From: Streptomyces viridochromogenes DSM 40736 | Lineage (GTDB): Bacteria > Actinomycetota > Actinomycetes > Streptomycetales > Streptomycetaceae | Length of the DNA: 37,943 bases | Direction of reading: 5' to 3' | Assembly: GCF_000158955.1 (NCBI RefSeq) | Contig: NZ_GG657757.1 | Location: 5,250,063 to 5,288,005, forward strand | In this document: piece by piece, positions 1 to 8,618 of the stretch | How positions within the stretch are numbered: the first letter of the stretch is position 1 | Layout: each line of letters opens with the position of its first letter | Made by a program: the position numbers and the translations under genes | Notes under the pieces: generated by a model | The model's database searches: none | What the model saw: the letters and a program-made list of their open reading frames with translations, nothing else | What the model was told of the DNA's origin: nothing

Positions 1-298
1 GGTACTTGTGGGCCACGAACACGGTGCCGACGCCGGGCTGGCGTTCGACGAGCCGCCTCGGCCCGCAGCAGGTCGAGTGCCTCGCGGACCGTGTTGCGGC
101 TGGCGCCGTAGTCGGGTCCCCGAGGGTCGACTCGAGGGGGAGGGTGCCGTCGGGGAAGGCGTCGGCGAGCAGTTGGCGTCGCAACAGGTCGGCCAGTTGC
201 CGTGCCCGGTCGGCGCGCAGCCGGCGCCGCGCGCGGTGGGCGGCGACGGTGGTCGCTGCTCCCTGTCCGGCGTGGTCTCGGATGCGGTCGGTAGGCAT
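1..298 (-). CDS. GntR-family transcriptional regulator, 5' part only, with two compensating frameshifts
   Basis: The gene begins at the ATG at 298 on the minus strand and runs off the left edge. The visible part is a winged helix-turn-helix of the GntR type. An arginine-rich N-terminus is followed by a helix ending LADAFPDGTLP, then the recognition-helix region DYGASRNTVREALDLLRAE and the wing VERQPGVGTVFVAHK. These conserved blocks do not lie in one frame. A base seems to be missing near 108-121 (before DYGAS) and an extra base is present near 52-58 (before LVERQP), so the middle of the helix-turn-helix is read out of frame and then restored. The outer frame stays open, which suggests two sequence errors rather than decay. 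No clear Shine-Dalgarno sequence precedes the start. The effector-binding domain is outside the window, so the subfamily and ligand are unknown. Confidence 0.75.
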   Translation of the reverse strand, partial: MPTDRIRDHAGQGAATTVAAHRARRRLRADRARQLADLLRRQLLADAFPDGTLPLESTLGDPTTAPAATRSARHSTCCGPRRLVERQPGVGTVFVAHKY

Positions 299-300
299 GG

Positions 301-321
301 ACCGGACCATATCTATCCGGT
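301..321 (-). promoter_or_regulatory. Inverted repeat operator just upstream of the GntR gene
   Basis: ACCGGA at 301-306 and TCCGGT at 316-321 form a perfect 6-bp inverted repeat with a 9-bp centre, two bases from the GntR start codon. On the minus strand the centre holds TAGATA (315-310), a plausible -10 hexamer. Transcription would then start only a few bases before the ATG. The placement suits autorepression by the GntR protein. The role is inferred from position and symmetry; no convincing -35 was seen. Confidence 0.45.
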
Positions 322-438
322 AGGAAAAGTAGTGTTGCGGGAATGTTGCGCCACCGGGAATGTGACCGGTTCGACCGTTGAACTGGGATTTCTGCGGGCC
401 TGCGGAAAGATCTGCCACCGCCCCGCCGGCCGCTTCGG

Positions 439-1377
439 CTACGCCAACGCCGTCAGGCCCGGCGCGAACACGATCAGCAGGGGCAGCAGCGGTACCAGCG
501 CGGCCGTGGTGGTGGTCAGGGCCCGGTGGCGACGGCCCAGCCGGGGCGGCGGTTCCAGGAGCCGGTCGACCCGCTCGCCCAGCAGGCGGTGGCTGGAGGC
601 ACAGGACAGGACACCGCGGTGCTGGTTCAGCTCGATCAGCGCCAGGGCCGTGGTCAGATGGCCGCAGCGGCGGGAGGCGGTGTCGTCGGCGGCCAGTTCG
701 ACCAGGCGGTGGGTCTGGTCGCAGAAGTGGGCGAACAGCGGGATGCGCGGGAACCCGGTGGCCAGGGCGGTGGACAGGTGCAGCAGCCAGTCGTGGCGGG
801 CGCGGGCGTGGCCGCGCTCGTGGGTGAGGACGGCGTCGAGCTGGTGCTTGGTGAGGCGGTGCAGGGCGCCCGTGGTGACGATCAGCTGCGGCGGGTTGCC
901 CGGCATCCACCAGGCGTCGGGGTACTCCTCCTCCAGCACGAGCAGGGGGCCTCGCGCGGCGCCCAGGCCCGCCGGCAGGTCGGGGGCGCGCTCGCGCAGG
1001 TGGGCGCGGGACTGGGCGCGACGCCGGCGCGCCTCGACGAGCTCCCGCGCGAGCATCGCGGTCGTCCAGGCGGCACCGCAGGCCAGCAGCAGCGTGAGCG
1101 CGGCGGCCCACGGCGGGGCGGTGGACAGGTCGTACGCCGCGGTCACGGCGGGCGGCGCCGGAGCGAAGAGCTGGGCGCGGACCGTGCCGAAGACGGCGGC
1201 GGCGCCCAGGGCGAGCGCCGTCACGCAGCACAGCAGGACGGTGGCGACCAGGCACTGCCACACCCACAGGCCGACCACCGGTTCCCGCTCGGGCCACGCC
1301 GACCGGGTCAGCGCACGGGGCACGGGCACGGCGGCCGTCACGGCGACAACGCACAGCAGGAGCAGGCAGACGGTCAT
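439..1377 (-). CDS. M56-family (BlaR1/HtpX-like) membrane metallopeptidase, orphan
   Basis: A 312-residue integral membrane zinc peptidase. Hydrophobic segments lie near residues 1-20, 35-65 and 85-110, and another closes the protein (about 285-312). The cytoplasmic catalytic part carries HERGH at 186-190 as the zinc-binding HExxH motif, and VELAADD about 37 residues later supplies the third ligand (E227). This is the M56 pattern seen in BlaR1/MecR1, but there is no penicillin-binding sensor domain and the protein has the usual short actinobacterial length. Such genes commonly sit beside a BlaI/MecI-type repressor; none is present here, and the neighbours are a GntR regulator and fumarylacetoacetase. 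The ATG at 1377 was chosen over the GTG at 1383 because GGAG lies nine bases before it. The substrate is unknown. Confidence 0.82.
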   Translation of the reverse strand: MTVCLLLLCVVAVTAAVPVPRALTRSAWPEREPVVGLWVWQCLVATVLLCCVTALALGAAAVFGTVRAQLFAPAPPAVTAAYDLSTAPPWAAALTLLLACGAAWTTAMLARELVEARRRRAQSRAHLRERAPDLPAGLGAARGPLLVLEEEYPDAWWMPGNPPQLIVTTGALHRLTKHQLDAVLTHERGHARARHDWLLHLSTALATGFPRIPLFAHFCDQTHRLVELAADDTASRRCGHLTTALALIELNQHRGVLSCASSHRLLGERVDRLLEPPPRLGRRHRALTTTTAALVPLLPLLIVFAPGLTALA

Positions 1378-1497
1378 TGCCACGGGCTCCGGTTCCTGGT
1401 CGGAAGAGGGCGGCTACGGGGCGTGCGGGGGAGGGCGCCTACGGGGGTCGTGCGAGGGAGGGCGGCCGCCGAGCGTGCGACGGCCTCCGTGTGCGGG

Positions 1498-1537
1498 CAC
1501 ACCGCCCGATGCCCAGTATGACGGGCCGGGCGGTGTG
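1498..1537 (-). terminator. Hairpin terminator downstream of fumarylacetoacetase
   Basis: CACACCGCCCG (1498-1508) pairs perfectly with CGGGCGGTGTG (1527-1537). Inside, GCCC (1511-1514) pairs with GGGC (1523-1526) around an 8-base loop. It lies about 50 bases beyond the fumarylacetoacetase stop on the minus strand. There is no long T tract, which is common for Streptomyces terminators. The 200-base gap (1378-1587) otherwise shows only a short direct repeat of GGTCGAACGC near 1546-1566 and presumably the promoter of the M56 gene. Confidence 0.6.
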
Positions 1538-1587
1538 AGTCAGGGGTCGAACGCAGGTCGAACGCGAACAGAAGTGCCGGGAGGGCC

Positions 1588-2806
1588 TCATTCCGCTCCC
1601 GGTACCACCCGCCCCGTCACCTCGCCCAGCCCCACCCGCACGCCGTCCGGCCCGGGGGCCCAGGCCGAGAGGGTCACCACGTCGCCGTCCTCCAGGAACG
1701 TCCGCTTGCCGTCCGGGAGTTCGAGCGGGTCGCGGCCGTTCCAGGTCAGCTCCAGCAGGGAGCCGCGCTCGCGGTCGGCCGGGCCGCTGACCGTGCCCGA
1801 GCCGTACAGGTCCCCGGTGCGCAGGGAGGCCCCGTTCACGGTCATGTGGGCCAGCTGCTGGGCGGCCGTCCAGTACATGGTGGAGAAGGGGGGCTCGGAG
1901 ACGACGTGGCCGTTGACGGCGACCGTGATCCGCAGGTCGTAGCCGCTGGGCTCCTCGTCGCTGTCGTCCAGGTACGGCAGCAGCTCGTGGGTCCGGGCCG
2001 GCGGGGCCACCCGGGCCTCCTCCAGGGCGTCCAGCGGAGTGATCCAGGCCGACACCGACGTGGCGAAGGACTTGCCGAGGAACGGGCCGAGCGGCACGTA
2101 CTCCCAGGCCTGGATGTCGCGTGCGGACCAGTCGTTCAGGAGGCACAGTCCGAAGACGTGCTCGCGGAAGCCGCCGAGGGCCACCGGCGCGCCCATCCGG
2201 GACGGCACGCCCACGACGAAGCCGACCTCCGCCTCGATGTCCAGGCGGACGGACGGCCCGAACACGAGGGCGGTGTCCGTGGGCGCCTTGCGCTGGCCCG
2301 AGGGGCGCGCGACCTCCGTGCCCGAGACGACGACCGTGCCGGAGCGGCCGTGGTAGCCGATCGGCAGGTGCTTCCAGTTGGGGGTGAGGGAGTCCTCGGC
2401 GTCGGGGCGGAAGATCCGGCCGACGTTCCGAGCGTGGATAAACAAAGGCGTAGAAGTCCACGTAGTCCGCGACCTCGAAGGGGAGGTGCAGCGTCACCGA
2501 GGACAGGGGGTGGAACAGCGGTTCGACGGTCTCGCGGTGGGACGGCACGGTCACCCACGCCGTCAGCGCCCGGCGCACGTCCGACCAGGGCGTGCGGCCG
2601 GCGGCCAGCAGCGGGCCGAGATTCGGCTGCGCGAGCAGGGCGGCGTAGGGCGAGCCGAGGGCGTGGGCCGCCGCGCCCGCGTCCAGCACGTGGTCGCCGA
2701 GCCGGACGCCCACGGTCCGGTGCGCGGAGCCGGGGAGGGAGAACACGCCGTACGGCAGGTTGTGCGGGCCGAAGGGATCGCCCTCGGGTACATCGAAGGG
2801 GGGCAT
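1588..2806 (-). pseudogene. fahA: Fumarylacetoacetase, interrupted by a one-base frameshift
   Basis: Fumarylacetoacetase splits fumarylacetoacetate into fumarate and acetoacetate, the last step of tyrosine/homogentisate breakdown. The first part starts at the ATG at 2806 (MPPFDVPEGDPFGPHNLPYGVF), with GAGG nine bases upstream, and reads through FEVADYVDFYA. The second part, in another frame, resumes at HARNVGRIFRPDAE and continues through PNWKHLPIGYHGRSGTVV, the metal-binding FCLLNDWSARDIQAWEYVPLGPFLGKSF block and STMYWTAAQQLAHMT, ending at 1588. Both halves match the family without visible loss. They are joined near 2436-2446, where ten AT-rich bases (TTTGTTTATC on the coding strand) stand where nine would keep the frame. 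Total coding length, about 405 residues, is normal. It could be a sequence error, but the tract does not resemble the expected codons, so a true lesion is possible. Confidence 0.88.
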
Positions 2807-3126
2807 CGGGTGCTGCCTCGCTTTCGGGTGTGCCGTGTCGTCGCCACGTGTCCGTGGTCGTGCCACACGTTACGGGTGACACACCGGTCCTGGGCAGAGT
2901 CCGAGGGGGCGGACACGGACGAACGGGGCAGGTGGGCCCGGGGGATGCCGCGCGGAGCGGTTCCGGCCCGTCCGGACGCGGCGGACGGGACGGCACATTC
3001 GTACGAGCCGGAAGTTATCCACAGGACGCGACGCAATCTTGACGGAGCGGTGCGAACGGGGCGACTCTGGGCGGGTGCCGGAAGGCCTCGGGGAGGGGGC
3101 GTTCCGACGGCACACCAGGGGGGCGG
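2807..3126. other. Intergenic region between fumarylacetoacetase and the glycan locus
   Basis: This 320-base stretch separates divergent genes and holds no convincing gene. On the plus strand TTGACG at 3039-3044, with GACTCT about 18 bases later (3063-3068), is a weak candidate promoter for the glycan operon. A run of G residues just before 3127 supplies the ribosome binding site of the first gene. Confidence 0.35.
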
Positions 3127-4386
3127 ATGGCCATTGGGGAGGCCGGTCCGGGCTCGACGCGGCATGGTTCACAGCCGGAACGGCTGGAAGAGACCATGCG
3201 CGCACGGCTCGGCCGGGAATGTGTGTACGTACCGTCGTGCCGCTTCGGGCTGTACGTGGCGCTGCGCCACTGGTGCCCGCCCGGCGGCCGGGTACTGATG
3301 TCGCCGGTCAACGACGACGTGATCTTCTTCGTCGTGCTCGCGGCCGGACTGCGCCCGGTGCAGGCGCCGTTGAGCCCGCTCGACGCGTCCATCGACGTCG
3401 ACGCCGTGCCCGACGAGACGTGGCGCTCGGTGTCGGCCGTGCTCACCACGAACCTGTACGGGAACCCGGACCCGGCACCGCGACTGCGGGAGAAGTGCGA
3501 CGCGCTGGGGATCCCGCTGTTCGAGGACGGGGCGCACGCCATCGGCAGCGCGGTGGGCGGACGGCCGGTCGGCGCCTGGGGCGAGGCCTCGGTGTTCAGC
3601 CTGTCCAAGCACGTGGGGGCCAAGGCCGGAGGCATGCTCTCCGTCGCCGACCCGGGGCTGCGGGAGGCGGTGGAGAAGACCTGCGCGGGACTGCTCACAC
3701 CGAACCGGATCGGCTCCGAACTCGCCTACGCGCTCCGGCCGTACGCCGAGGCGACGGTGCGCGGGCTGCGGCTGCGGCGCGCCGCCTGGGCCGCGATCAG
3801 GCTGCTGGGGCTGGCGGACCGCGAGGAGATCCGCATGCCCCTGCGCCCGGACGAACTCGCACGGGCCGCCGACCTGGCCCCCGGACTCGACGCCCACCAC
3901 CCGTGGGTCCGCGTCGACATGCACGACTACCGCCAGGAGTCCGGCCGGCTGCGGCTGCGGCGCATCGGGCGCAGACTCGACCGGCTGGACGACGTGCTGG
4001 ACGCCTGCCGGGCGGGCACGGAGCTGCTGCTGTCCACGCCCTGGGCCAAGCCGCGCGAGGCGCACGGCACCCAGCCGTTGTTCCGCGTCCCGCTGTTCGT
4101 GGAGGACCGGGACGCGGCGATCGCGGCGCTCGCACGGCAGGGCATCGTCGTCGGCTACCTCTACGACCCGCCGCTGGACGACTACGCGGGCGCGGAGTTC
4201 ACCGACCCCTCACCGGCGCCCGAGGGGGCCCGCTGGTTCGCGCGGCACGCGCTGCCCGTGGACCCGCTGCGGGCCAGGACGGTCGTCGAGGTGCTGGAGC
4301 GATCCGGGGCGCGGCCGGTCGAGGCGCCGGGAGAGCCGCCCCGCGGCGGACCGGCAGCGGGAGGGCTGGGGCAGTCCCTTGTCTGA
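3127..4386 (+). CDS. DegT/DnrJ/EryC1/StrS-family aminotransferase-like protein
   Basis: A 419-residue fold-type I PLP enzyme of the family that aminates keto-sugars for surface polysaccharides. Visible features are RFGLYVAL near residue 40, where the PLP phosphate is usually held, TTNLYGNPDP (107-116), EDGAHAIGS (133-141) with D134 as the pyridine-nitrogen aspartate, and VFSLSKHVGAKAGGM (156-170) with K161 as the likely Schiff-base lysine. The N-terminus is short and the substrate-binding part departs from well-known sugar aminotransferases, so the substrate cannot be named. The start at 3127 follows AGGGGGG. The stop overlaps the next gene by eight bases, so it is translationally coupled to the flippase and begins the plus-strand glycan block. 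Confidence 0.8.
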   Translation: MAIGEAGPGSTRHGSQPERLEETMRARLGRECVYVPSCRFGLYVALRHWCPPGGRVLMSPVNDDVIFFVVLAAGLRPVQAPLSPLDASIDVDAVPDETWRSVSAVLTTNLYGNPDPAPRLREKCDALGIPLFEDGAHAIGSAVGGRPVGAWGEASVFSLSKHVGAKAGGMLSVADPGLREAVEKTCAGLLTPNRIGSELAYALRPYAEATVRGLRLRRAAWAAIRLLGLADREEIRMPLRPDELARAADLAPGLDAHHPWVRVDMHDYRQESGRLRLRRIGRRLDRLDDVLDACRAGTELLLSTPWAKPREAHGTQPLFRVPLFVEDRDAAIAALARQGIVVGYLYDPPLDDYAGAEFTDPSPAPEGARWFARHALPVDPLRARTVVEVLERSGARPVEAPGEPPRGGPAAGGLGQSLV

Positions 4387-6610
4387 GACCCAGGTGCACG
4401 AGCCCGCCACCACGCGCTCCGACGGTGGCGGACCACAACCTGCCGACAGCGGGCACACCCACGACTCGCTGTTCAAGAACGCCTACTTCCTCATGCTCAG
4501 CACCGGCGTCTCCGCCGTACTGGGCCTGGGGTTCTGGCTGGTGGCCGCCCGCTACTACTCCGAGGAGGCCGTCGGCCAGGGGTCCGCCGCCATCGCCGCG
4601 ATGCGGCTGCTCGCCAGCATCACGGCCACGACCATGATCGGTGCCGTCGTCCGTTTCGTGCCCCGCGCGGGACGCGAGACCGGACGCCTGGTGTGGGGCA
4701 CGTACGCGGCGAGCTCGCTGGTCGTGGCACTCGCCGCCGCCGTCTTCCTGCTCACGCTCGACGCGTGGGGAGCCTCGTACGCCCCGCTGGGCACACCCAC
4801 GGCCGGGGCGGTGTTCGTCGCGGCGTGCGTGGCCTGGGCGCTGCTCACCCTCCAGGACGGAGTGCTCACGGGGCTGCGCAAGGCCGAGTGGGTGCCCGCC
4901 GGGAACGCGGTGTTCTCGGTCGGGAAGCTCGCCCTGCTGGCCGTCTTCGCCGGCACACTGCCCGTCCTCGGGATCTTCGTCTCCTGGGCGGTGGCGATCG
5001 CCTTCTCCACCCTGCCACTGGGCTGGCTGATCTTCCGCCGGCTCATCCCGCGCCAGGCGGAGCTCGACCGCGACAAAGAACCCCCGAAACTCCGCGACAT
5101 GGGGCGCTTCCTCGCCGGCGACTCGCTGGGCGCGCTGTTCAGCCTGGCGATGATCAACCTGCTGCCGGTGATGGTCGCGGTCCGCTTCACCGCCGCGGAG
5201 AACGGCTACTTCTACGTGGCGTACACCGTCGGCGGCACCATGGAGTTCATGGCCATCAACATGGCCTCGTCCCTCACCGCGCACGCCTCGCACGACCCGC
5301 GACAGCTCGCCGACGGCGTCCGGGGCGCGCTGCGCCGGATGACCCTGCTGCTCGTCCCGGTCGTGGCTGTGCTGGTCCTCTTCGCCCCGTACATCCTCAC
5401 GCCCTTCAGCCCGGACTACGCCGAGCACGGCTCGACGGTGCTGCGGCTGCTCGCCCTCGGCGCGCTGCCGCGGGTCGTCGTGGAGCTGTACATCGGCGTG
5501 CTGCGCGTCCAGGGGCGCACGGGTGTGCTGGCCGCGCTCCAAGGGGCCATGTGCGCCCTGGTGCTGGGCAGCGCGGCCGTGCTGTTCACCCCGGCCGGGA
5601 TCGCGGGTGCCGGCTGGGCGGTGCTGCTGAGCATGACGCTGATCGCGGTCGTCTCCACGGCCGGACTGCGAGCGGCACTGCGCCACGACGACAGCGCGCC
5701 CGCCCCCCGTACGCCCGCCGACCCGTCCTACGGCACCCGCTGGGCGAAACTGAACGCCACCGCCGGGTACGGCACGAACTGGGCCCGCCGGGCCGCCTAC
5801 CAGCCCAGGGACGGCGACGAGGACACGGTCACGTTGTTCATCGGCCGCCCGGGATACGAGCGTGAGGCGTTGCAGGCGGACACCCTGGCGCTGATCGTGC
5901 GGCCGGAGAGCCCCACCCGGGAACCAGCACCTCAGGAGCCCGGGAGAACGCCCCTGGACCAAGAGCCCCGGGAGCGGCGGCTGAGAGGTGCCCTCTGGAG
6001 CCTCCTCGGTGTCGCCACCGTCTTCTTCTGGGCGCCGCTGGCCGACCTGCCCTGGCTCGACGGCGCCACCGAAGCGGCACTGACGGGACGTCAACTGCTG
6101 GACGGCCTGCCGTTGCCGTCGCTCACCGCGGGAAGTCTGCTGCTGGTGGTGTTCGTCGCCGCGGTCACGGTGTGCACCCGGCGCGACCCGTGGCTGCCCG
6201 GCGCGGCGCTGTCCACCGCCCTGCTCGCCCTGTACGCCGCACCGGTCGCCCTCGGCCGGGAACCGCGGCCGGTGGACGGGGCGTTCTACGGGAAGACGGC
6301 CGGTTTCCTCGCGGACGTGCTGGGCCTGCACGGGCCCGAGCCGCTGCTGCGCTGGGCGCCGCCCGTCTGCCAGCTGCTGTGCCTCGTGCCGCTGTGGCTG
6401 CTGCTCGCGAGCGCGGGCGGACGGCTGCCCTGGCAGGGGCGCTGGGGGGTTCTGTATCTCGTCGCGGTCGGCGGCTGGGTGTGGCGCGAGGCGCTCGCCC
6501 CCGTCGCGCCGCCGCTGCTTCTCGCACTCGCCGTACTCGCCGCACTCGTCCGGGTCCGCCGACTGACCGCTTTCCAGGGCCGAAAAACAGGCCGAAACAA
6601 GCTGACATAG
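4379..6610 (+). CDS. Wzx-like polysaccharide flippase (MOP superfamily) with an extra C-terminal membrane domain
   Basis: A 743-residue integral membrane protein. Residues about 30-435 form an array of hydrophobic helices typical of Polysacc_synt/MatE exporters, beginning NAYFLMLSTGVSAVLGLGFWLVAARYY, and should flip lipid-linked glycans or precursors outward. A soluble, proline/glutamate-rich linker (about 445-535) leads to a second group of four or five helices (about 538-730) that ordinary flippases of about 450-500 residues lack. The TTG at 4379, preceded by GGGAGGG, overlaps the aminotransferase stop; a GTG at 4394 is the alternative. The linker contains two similar segments, YGTRWAKLNATAG and YGTNWARRAAYQ. 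The last codons enter a 10-bp tandem repeat that continues to the next gene. The function of the C-terminal membrane part is unknown. Confidence 0.8.
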   Translation: MSETQVHEPATTRSDGGGPQPADSGHTHDSLFKNAYFLMLSTGVSAVLGLGFWLVAARYYSEEAVGQGSAAIAAMRLLASITATTMIGAVVRFVPRAGRETGRLVWGTYAASSLVVALAAAVFLLTLDAWGASYAPLGTPTAGAVFVAACVAWALLTLQDGVLTGLRKAEWVPAGNAVFSVGKLALLAVFAGTLPVLGIFVSWAVAIAFSTLPLGWLIFRRLIPRQAELDRDKEPPKLRDMGRFLAGDSLGALFSLAMINLLPVMVAVRFTAAENGYFYVAYTVGGTMEFMAINMASSLTAHASHDPRQLADGVRGALRRMTLLLVPVVAVLVLFAPYILTPFSPDYAEHGSTVLRLLALGALPRVVVELYIGVLRVQGRTGVLAALQGAMCALVLGSAAVLFTPAGIAGAGWAVLLSMTLIAVVSTAGLRAALRHDDSAPAPRTPADPSYGTRWAKLNATAGYGTNWARRAAYQPRDGDEDTVTLFIGRPGYEREALQADTLALIVRPESPTREPAPQEPGRTPLDQEPRERRLRGALWSLLGVATVFFWAPLADLPWLDGATEAALTGRQLLDGLPLPSLTAGSLLLVVFVAAVTVCTRRDPWLPGAALSTALLALYAAPVALGREPRPVDGAFYGKTAGFLADVLGLHGPEPLLRWAPPVCQLLCLVPLWLLLASAGGRLPWQGRWGVLYLVAVGGWVWREALAPVAPPLLLALAVLAALVRVRRLTAFQGRKTGRNKLT

Positions 6611-6650
6611 GCCGAACTGAGCCGAACAGAGCCACACAGAGCCGAACCGC
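6579..6650 (+). repeat. 10-bp tandem repeat (consensus GCCGAACAGA) spanning the flippase stop codon
   Basis: Seven in-register units begin with GC(C/T): 6579-6590 (12 bases), then 6591-6600, 6601-6610, 6611-6620, 6621-6630, 6631-6640 and 6641-6650 (10 bases each). The flippase TAG is 6608-6610, and the ribosome binding site of the next gene follows at once. The period is close to one DNA helical turn, so each unit faces the same side. The unit is non-palindromic. Confidence 0.85.
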
Positions 6651-6665
6651 CAGGGGGGAACCACC

Positions 6666-8618
6666 GTGCGTCCGCCAGCAACTCCACGGGAGAGATCCAC
6701 GCCGGAACCCACGCCCGCGCGGGGCGAGGCGGACCTGTCCGGGACCACCCCCGAGACCTCCAGCCAGTCCTCCAGCCCCTCGTCCTCGGAGTCGTCGAGC
6801 CCCGCCCATGAGCCCGTGACGGACCTGTCCGACCTGGCCCCCGCCTGGACCGCGGGGCGCGCGTTCGCCTGGCCCGGTGCTCCGCTGCTCGTCGCGCTCG
6901 CGCTCTGGGCGTACGCCGTGCGGCACACCGACGTCTCGCGACTCGACGACTACGGACTGGTCACCGCGCTGCACCCGGCGTTCTGGGCCGGCCTCGTGGT
7001 GCTCACCACCGGCTTCTGGTTCACGGTCCGCGACCCGAGCCGGCCTGGCCGCTGGGCGGCGGGGTACGTCCTCGGACTGCTGGTGATGGAGCGGGCCACC
7101 CAGGCCGTGGTCTACCCGACCCCGCTGTACGCCTGGGCGTGGAAGCACGACGCGGTCATCGACCACCTGCTGACGGCGGGCGGCCTCCAGACGGCCGACC
7201 AGGTCGGCGACATGGCCGTGTACGACCAGTGGCCGGGCTTCTTCGCCGCCCAGGCCGCCCTGGTGCGGCTGCTGGGCGTGGACTCGGCGGCGATGTTCAT
7301 GGCCTGGTGGCCCCTGGTCTCCAGCCTGATGCTGATGCTCCCGCTGCTGCTGATCTACCGCACCTTCACCGAGGACCGGCGGCTGATCTGGACGGCGGTC
7401 TGGCTCTTCTACGTCGCCAACTGGGTGGGGCAGGACTACTTCTCCCCCCAGTCCGTCGCCTACGCGCTGCACGTCGGCGTCCTGGCGGTGGTCCTGCGCC
7501 GCTTCGGCCGGTCCGCCGTGCGCGACGGGTGGCCGCGGCAGGCCGTGTGGACGGTGGTGATCACCGTCCTGCTCGTGGCGATCGTCATCTCCCACCAGCT
7601 CACCCCGGGCATGCTGGTCGTCTGTCTGCTCGCCCTGTGCCTCACCCGCCGCTACCGCGACTGGGTCCCGCTGGCCACCACCGCGGTGATCTTCCTGGCC
7701 TGGTGCCTCACGGCCGCGCTGCCCTTCCTGTCCGCGGCGATGCCGGACATGATCCGTTCCATCGGGGACGTGGGCGCCAATGTCGAGACCGGCTACGGTG
7801 CCACCCCGACCGGCACCGGGGCGATCGCGACCTCCTGGGCGGCCCGGCTGCTGTCGGGCTCCGTCCTGCTGCTCGCGGGGATCGGCGTGCTGCGGCAGCG
7901 GGTGCTGCGCCATCGCGCCCTGCCCCTGCTGCTGATCGCCGCGGCCCCGCTGCCGATGTTCGCGGCGAGCAGCTACGGCAGCGAGATGATCTTCCGGGTG
8001 CTGCTGTTCATGCTGCCCGGCGCCGCCTTCTTCGCCGCCGCCGCGCTGCTGCCCAAGGTCCGTACGCTGGCCGCCGACGCCGCCGCACAGGGGGCCCGCG
8101 GTTCTGCCGAGAGCCGCCGGCGGGGGATCGTCACCTGGGTGCCGCTGACCGCCCTGCTCCTCGGCACTCTGGCGTTCGTCCCGAGCTACTCCGGCAAGGA
8201 CCGGATCAACTACTTCCCGCCCCAGGAAGTGAACCTGGTACGGCAGCTCTTCGACCAGGCGCCCGACGGCTCGCTCGTGGTGGCCGCCAACCGCAACTAC
8301 CCGCTCGCGTACGCCTCCTACGGGAGCATCGACCACTACTGGTTCCTCGACGACGGCCGCAGTCACGTCGACCGGATCGTCAAGAGCCCGGCCGCCACCC
8401 TCGCCAGGGACATGGCCGGGGTGGAGCGGCCGGCCCGGGCCTACTTCCTGCTCACCCAGGGCCAGTCGGCCAACTCCGAGATGAACGGACAGCTCGACAG
8501 GGCGCAACTGGACCGCATCCAGAAGTCCGTCGCCGCCTCACCACGGTTCCGGCTCGTGGCGGAGAACAGCGCCGGATGGCTCTACGTACTGAAGCAGACC
8601 GGGGGAGCGGAGCGATGA
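6666..8618 (+). CDS. Large polytopic membrane protein, possible GT-C-type glycosyltransferase or polymerase
   Basis: A 650-residue protein with a cytoplasmic, serine/proline-rich head (residues 1-55, including SSQSSSPSSSESSSP) and about twelve hydrophobic segments between residues 70 and 520. It ends in a soluble domain (about 525-650) with FPPQEVNLVRQLFDQAPDGSLVVAANRNYPLAYASY and RPARAYFLLTQGQ, which should be extracytoplasmic. The layout, many helices followed by an outside domain, resembles polyprenyl-phosphate-sugar-dependent (GT-C) transferases and O-antigen polymerases, but I do not recognise a diagnostic family motif. The GTG start at 6666 follows AGGGGGGAACC. The stop overlaps the next start as ATGA, so the two are coupled. 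In context it is the best candidate for polymer assembly at the membrane. Confidence 0.72.
   Translation: MRPPATPRERSTPEPTPARGEADLSGTTPETSSQSSSPSSSESSSPAHEPVTDLSDLAPAWTAGRAFAWPGAPLLVALALWAYAVRHTDVSRLDDYGLVTALHPAFWAGLVVLTTGFWFTVRDPSRPGRWAAGYVLGLLVMERATQAVVYPTPLYAWAWKHDAVIDHLLTAGGLQTADQVGDMAVYDQWPGFFAAQAALVRLLGVDSAAMFMAWWPLVSSLMLMLPLLLIYRTFTEDRRLIWTAVWLFYVANWVGQDYFSPQSVAYALHVGVLAVVLRRFGRSAVRDGWPRQAVWTVVITVLLVAIVISHQLTPGMLVVCLLALCLTRRYRDWVPLATTAVIFLAWCLTAALPFLSAAMPDMIRSIGDVGANVETGYGATPTGTGAIATSWAARLLSGSVLLLAGIGVLRQRVLRHRALPLLLIAAAPLPMFAASSYGSEMIFRVLLFMLPGAAFFAAAALLPKVRTLAADAAAQGARGSAESRRRGIVTWVPLTALLLGTLAFVPSYSGKDRINYFPPQEVNLVRQLFDQAPDGSLVVAANRNYPLAYASYGSIDHYWFLDDGRSHVDRIVKSPAATLARDMAGVERPARAYFLLTQGQSANSEMNGQLDRAQLDRIQKSVAASPRFRLVAENSAGWLYVLKQTGGAER

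Noticed and set aside
8..1942. Long plus-strand open frame over the GntR/M56/fumarylacetoacetase region
   Set aside because: It is opposite three recognisable minus-strand genes, gives Arg/Ser-rich sequence and reflects high GC; no family resemblance.
4199..6928. Long minus-strand open frame opposite the flippase
   Set aside because: Its protein is Gln/Gly/Arg-rich low-complexity sequence that mirrors the codon bias of the real gene; no start signal.
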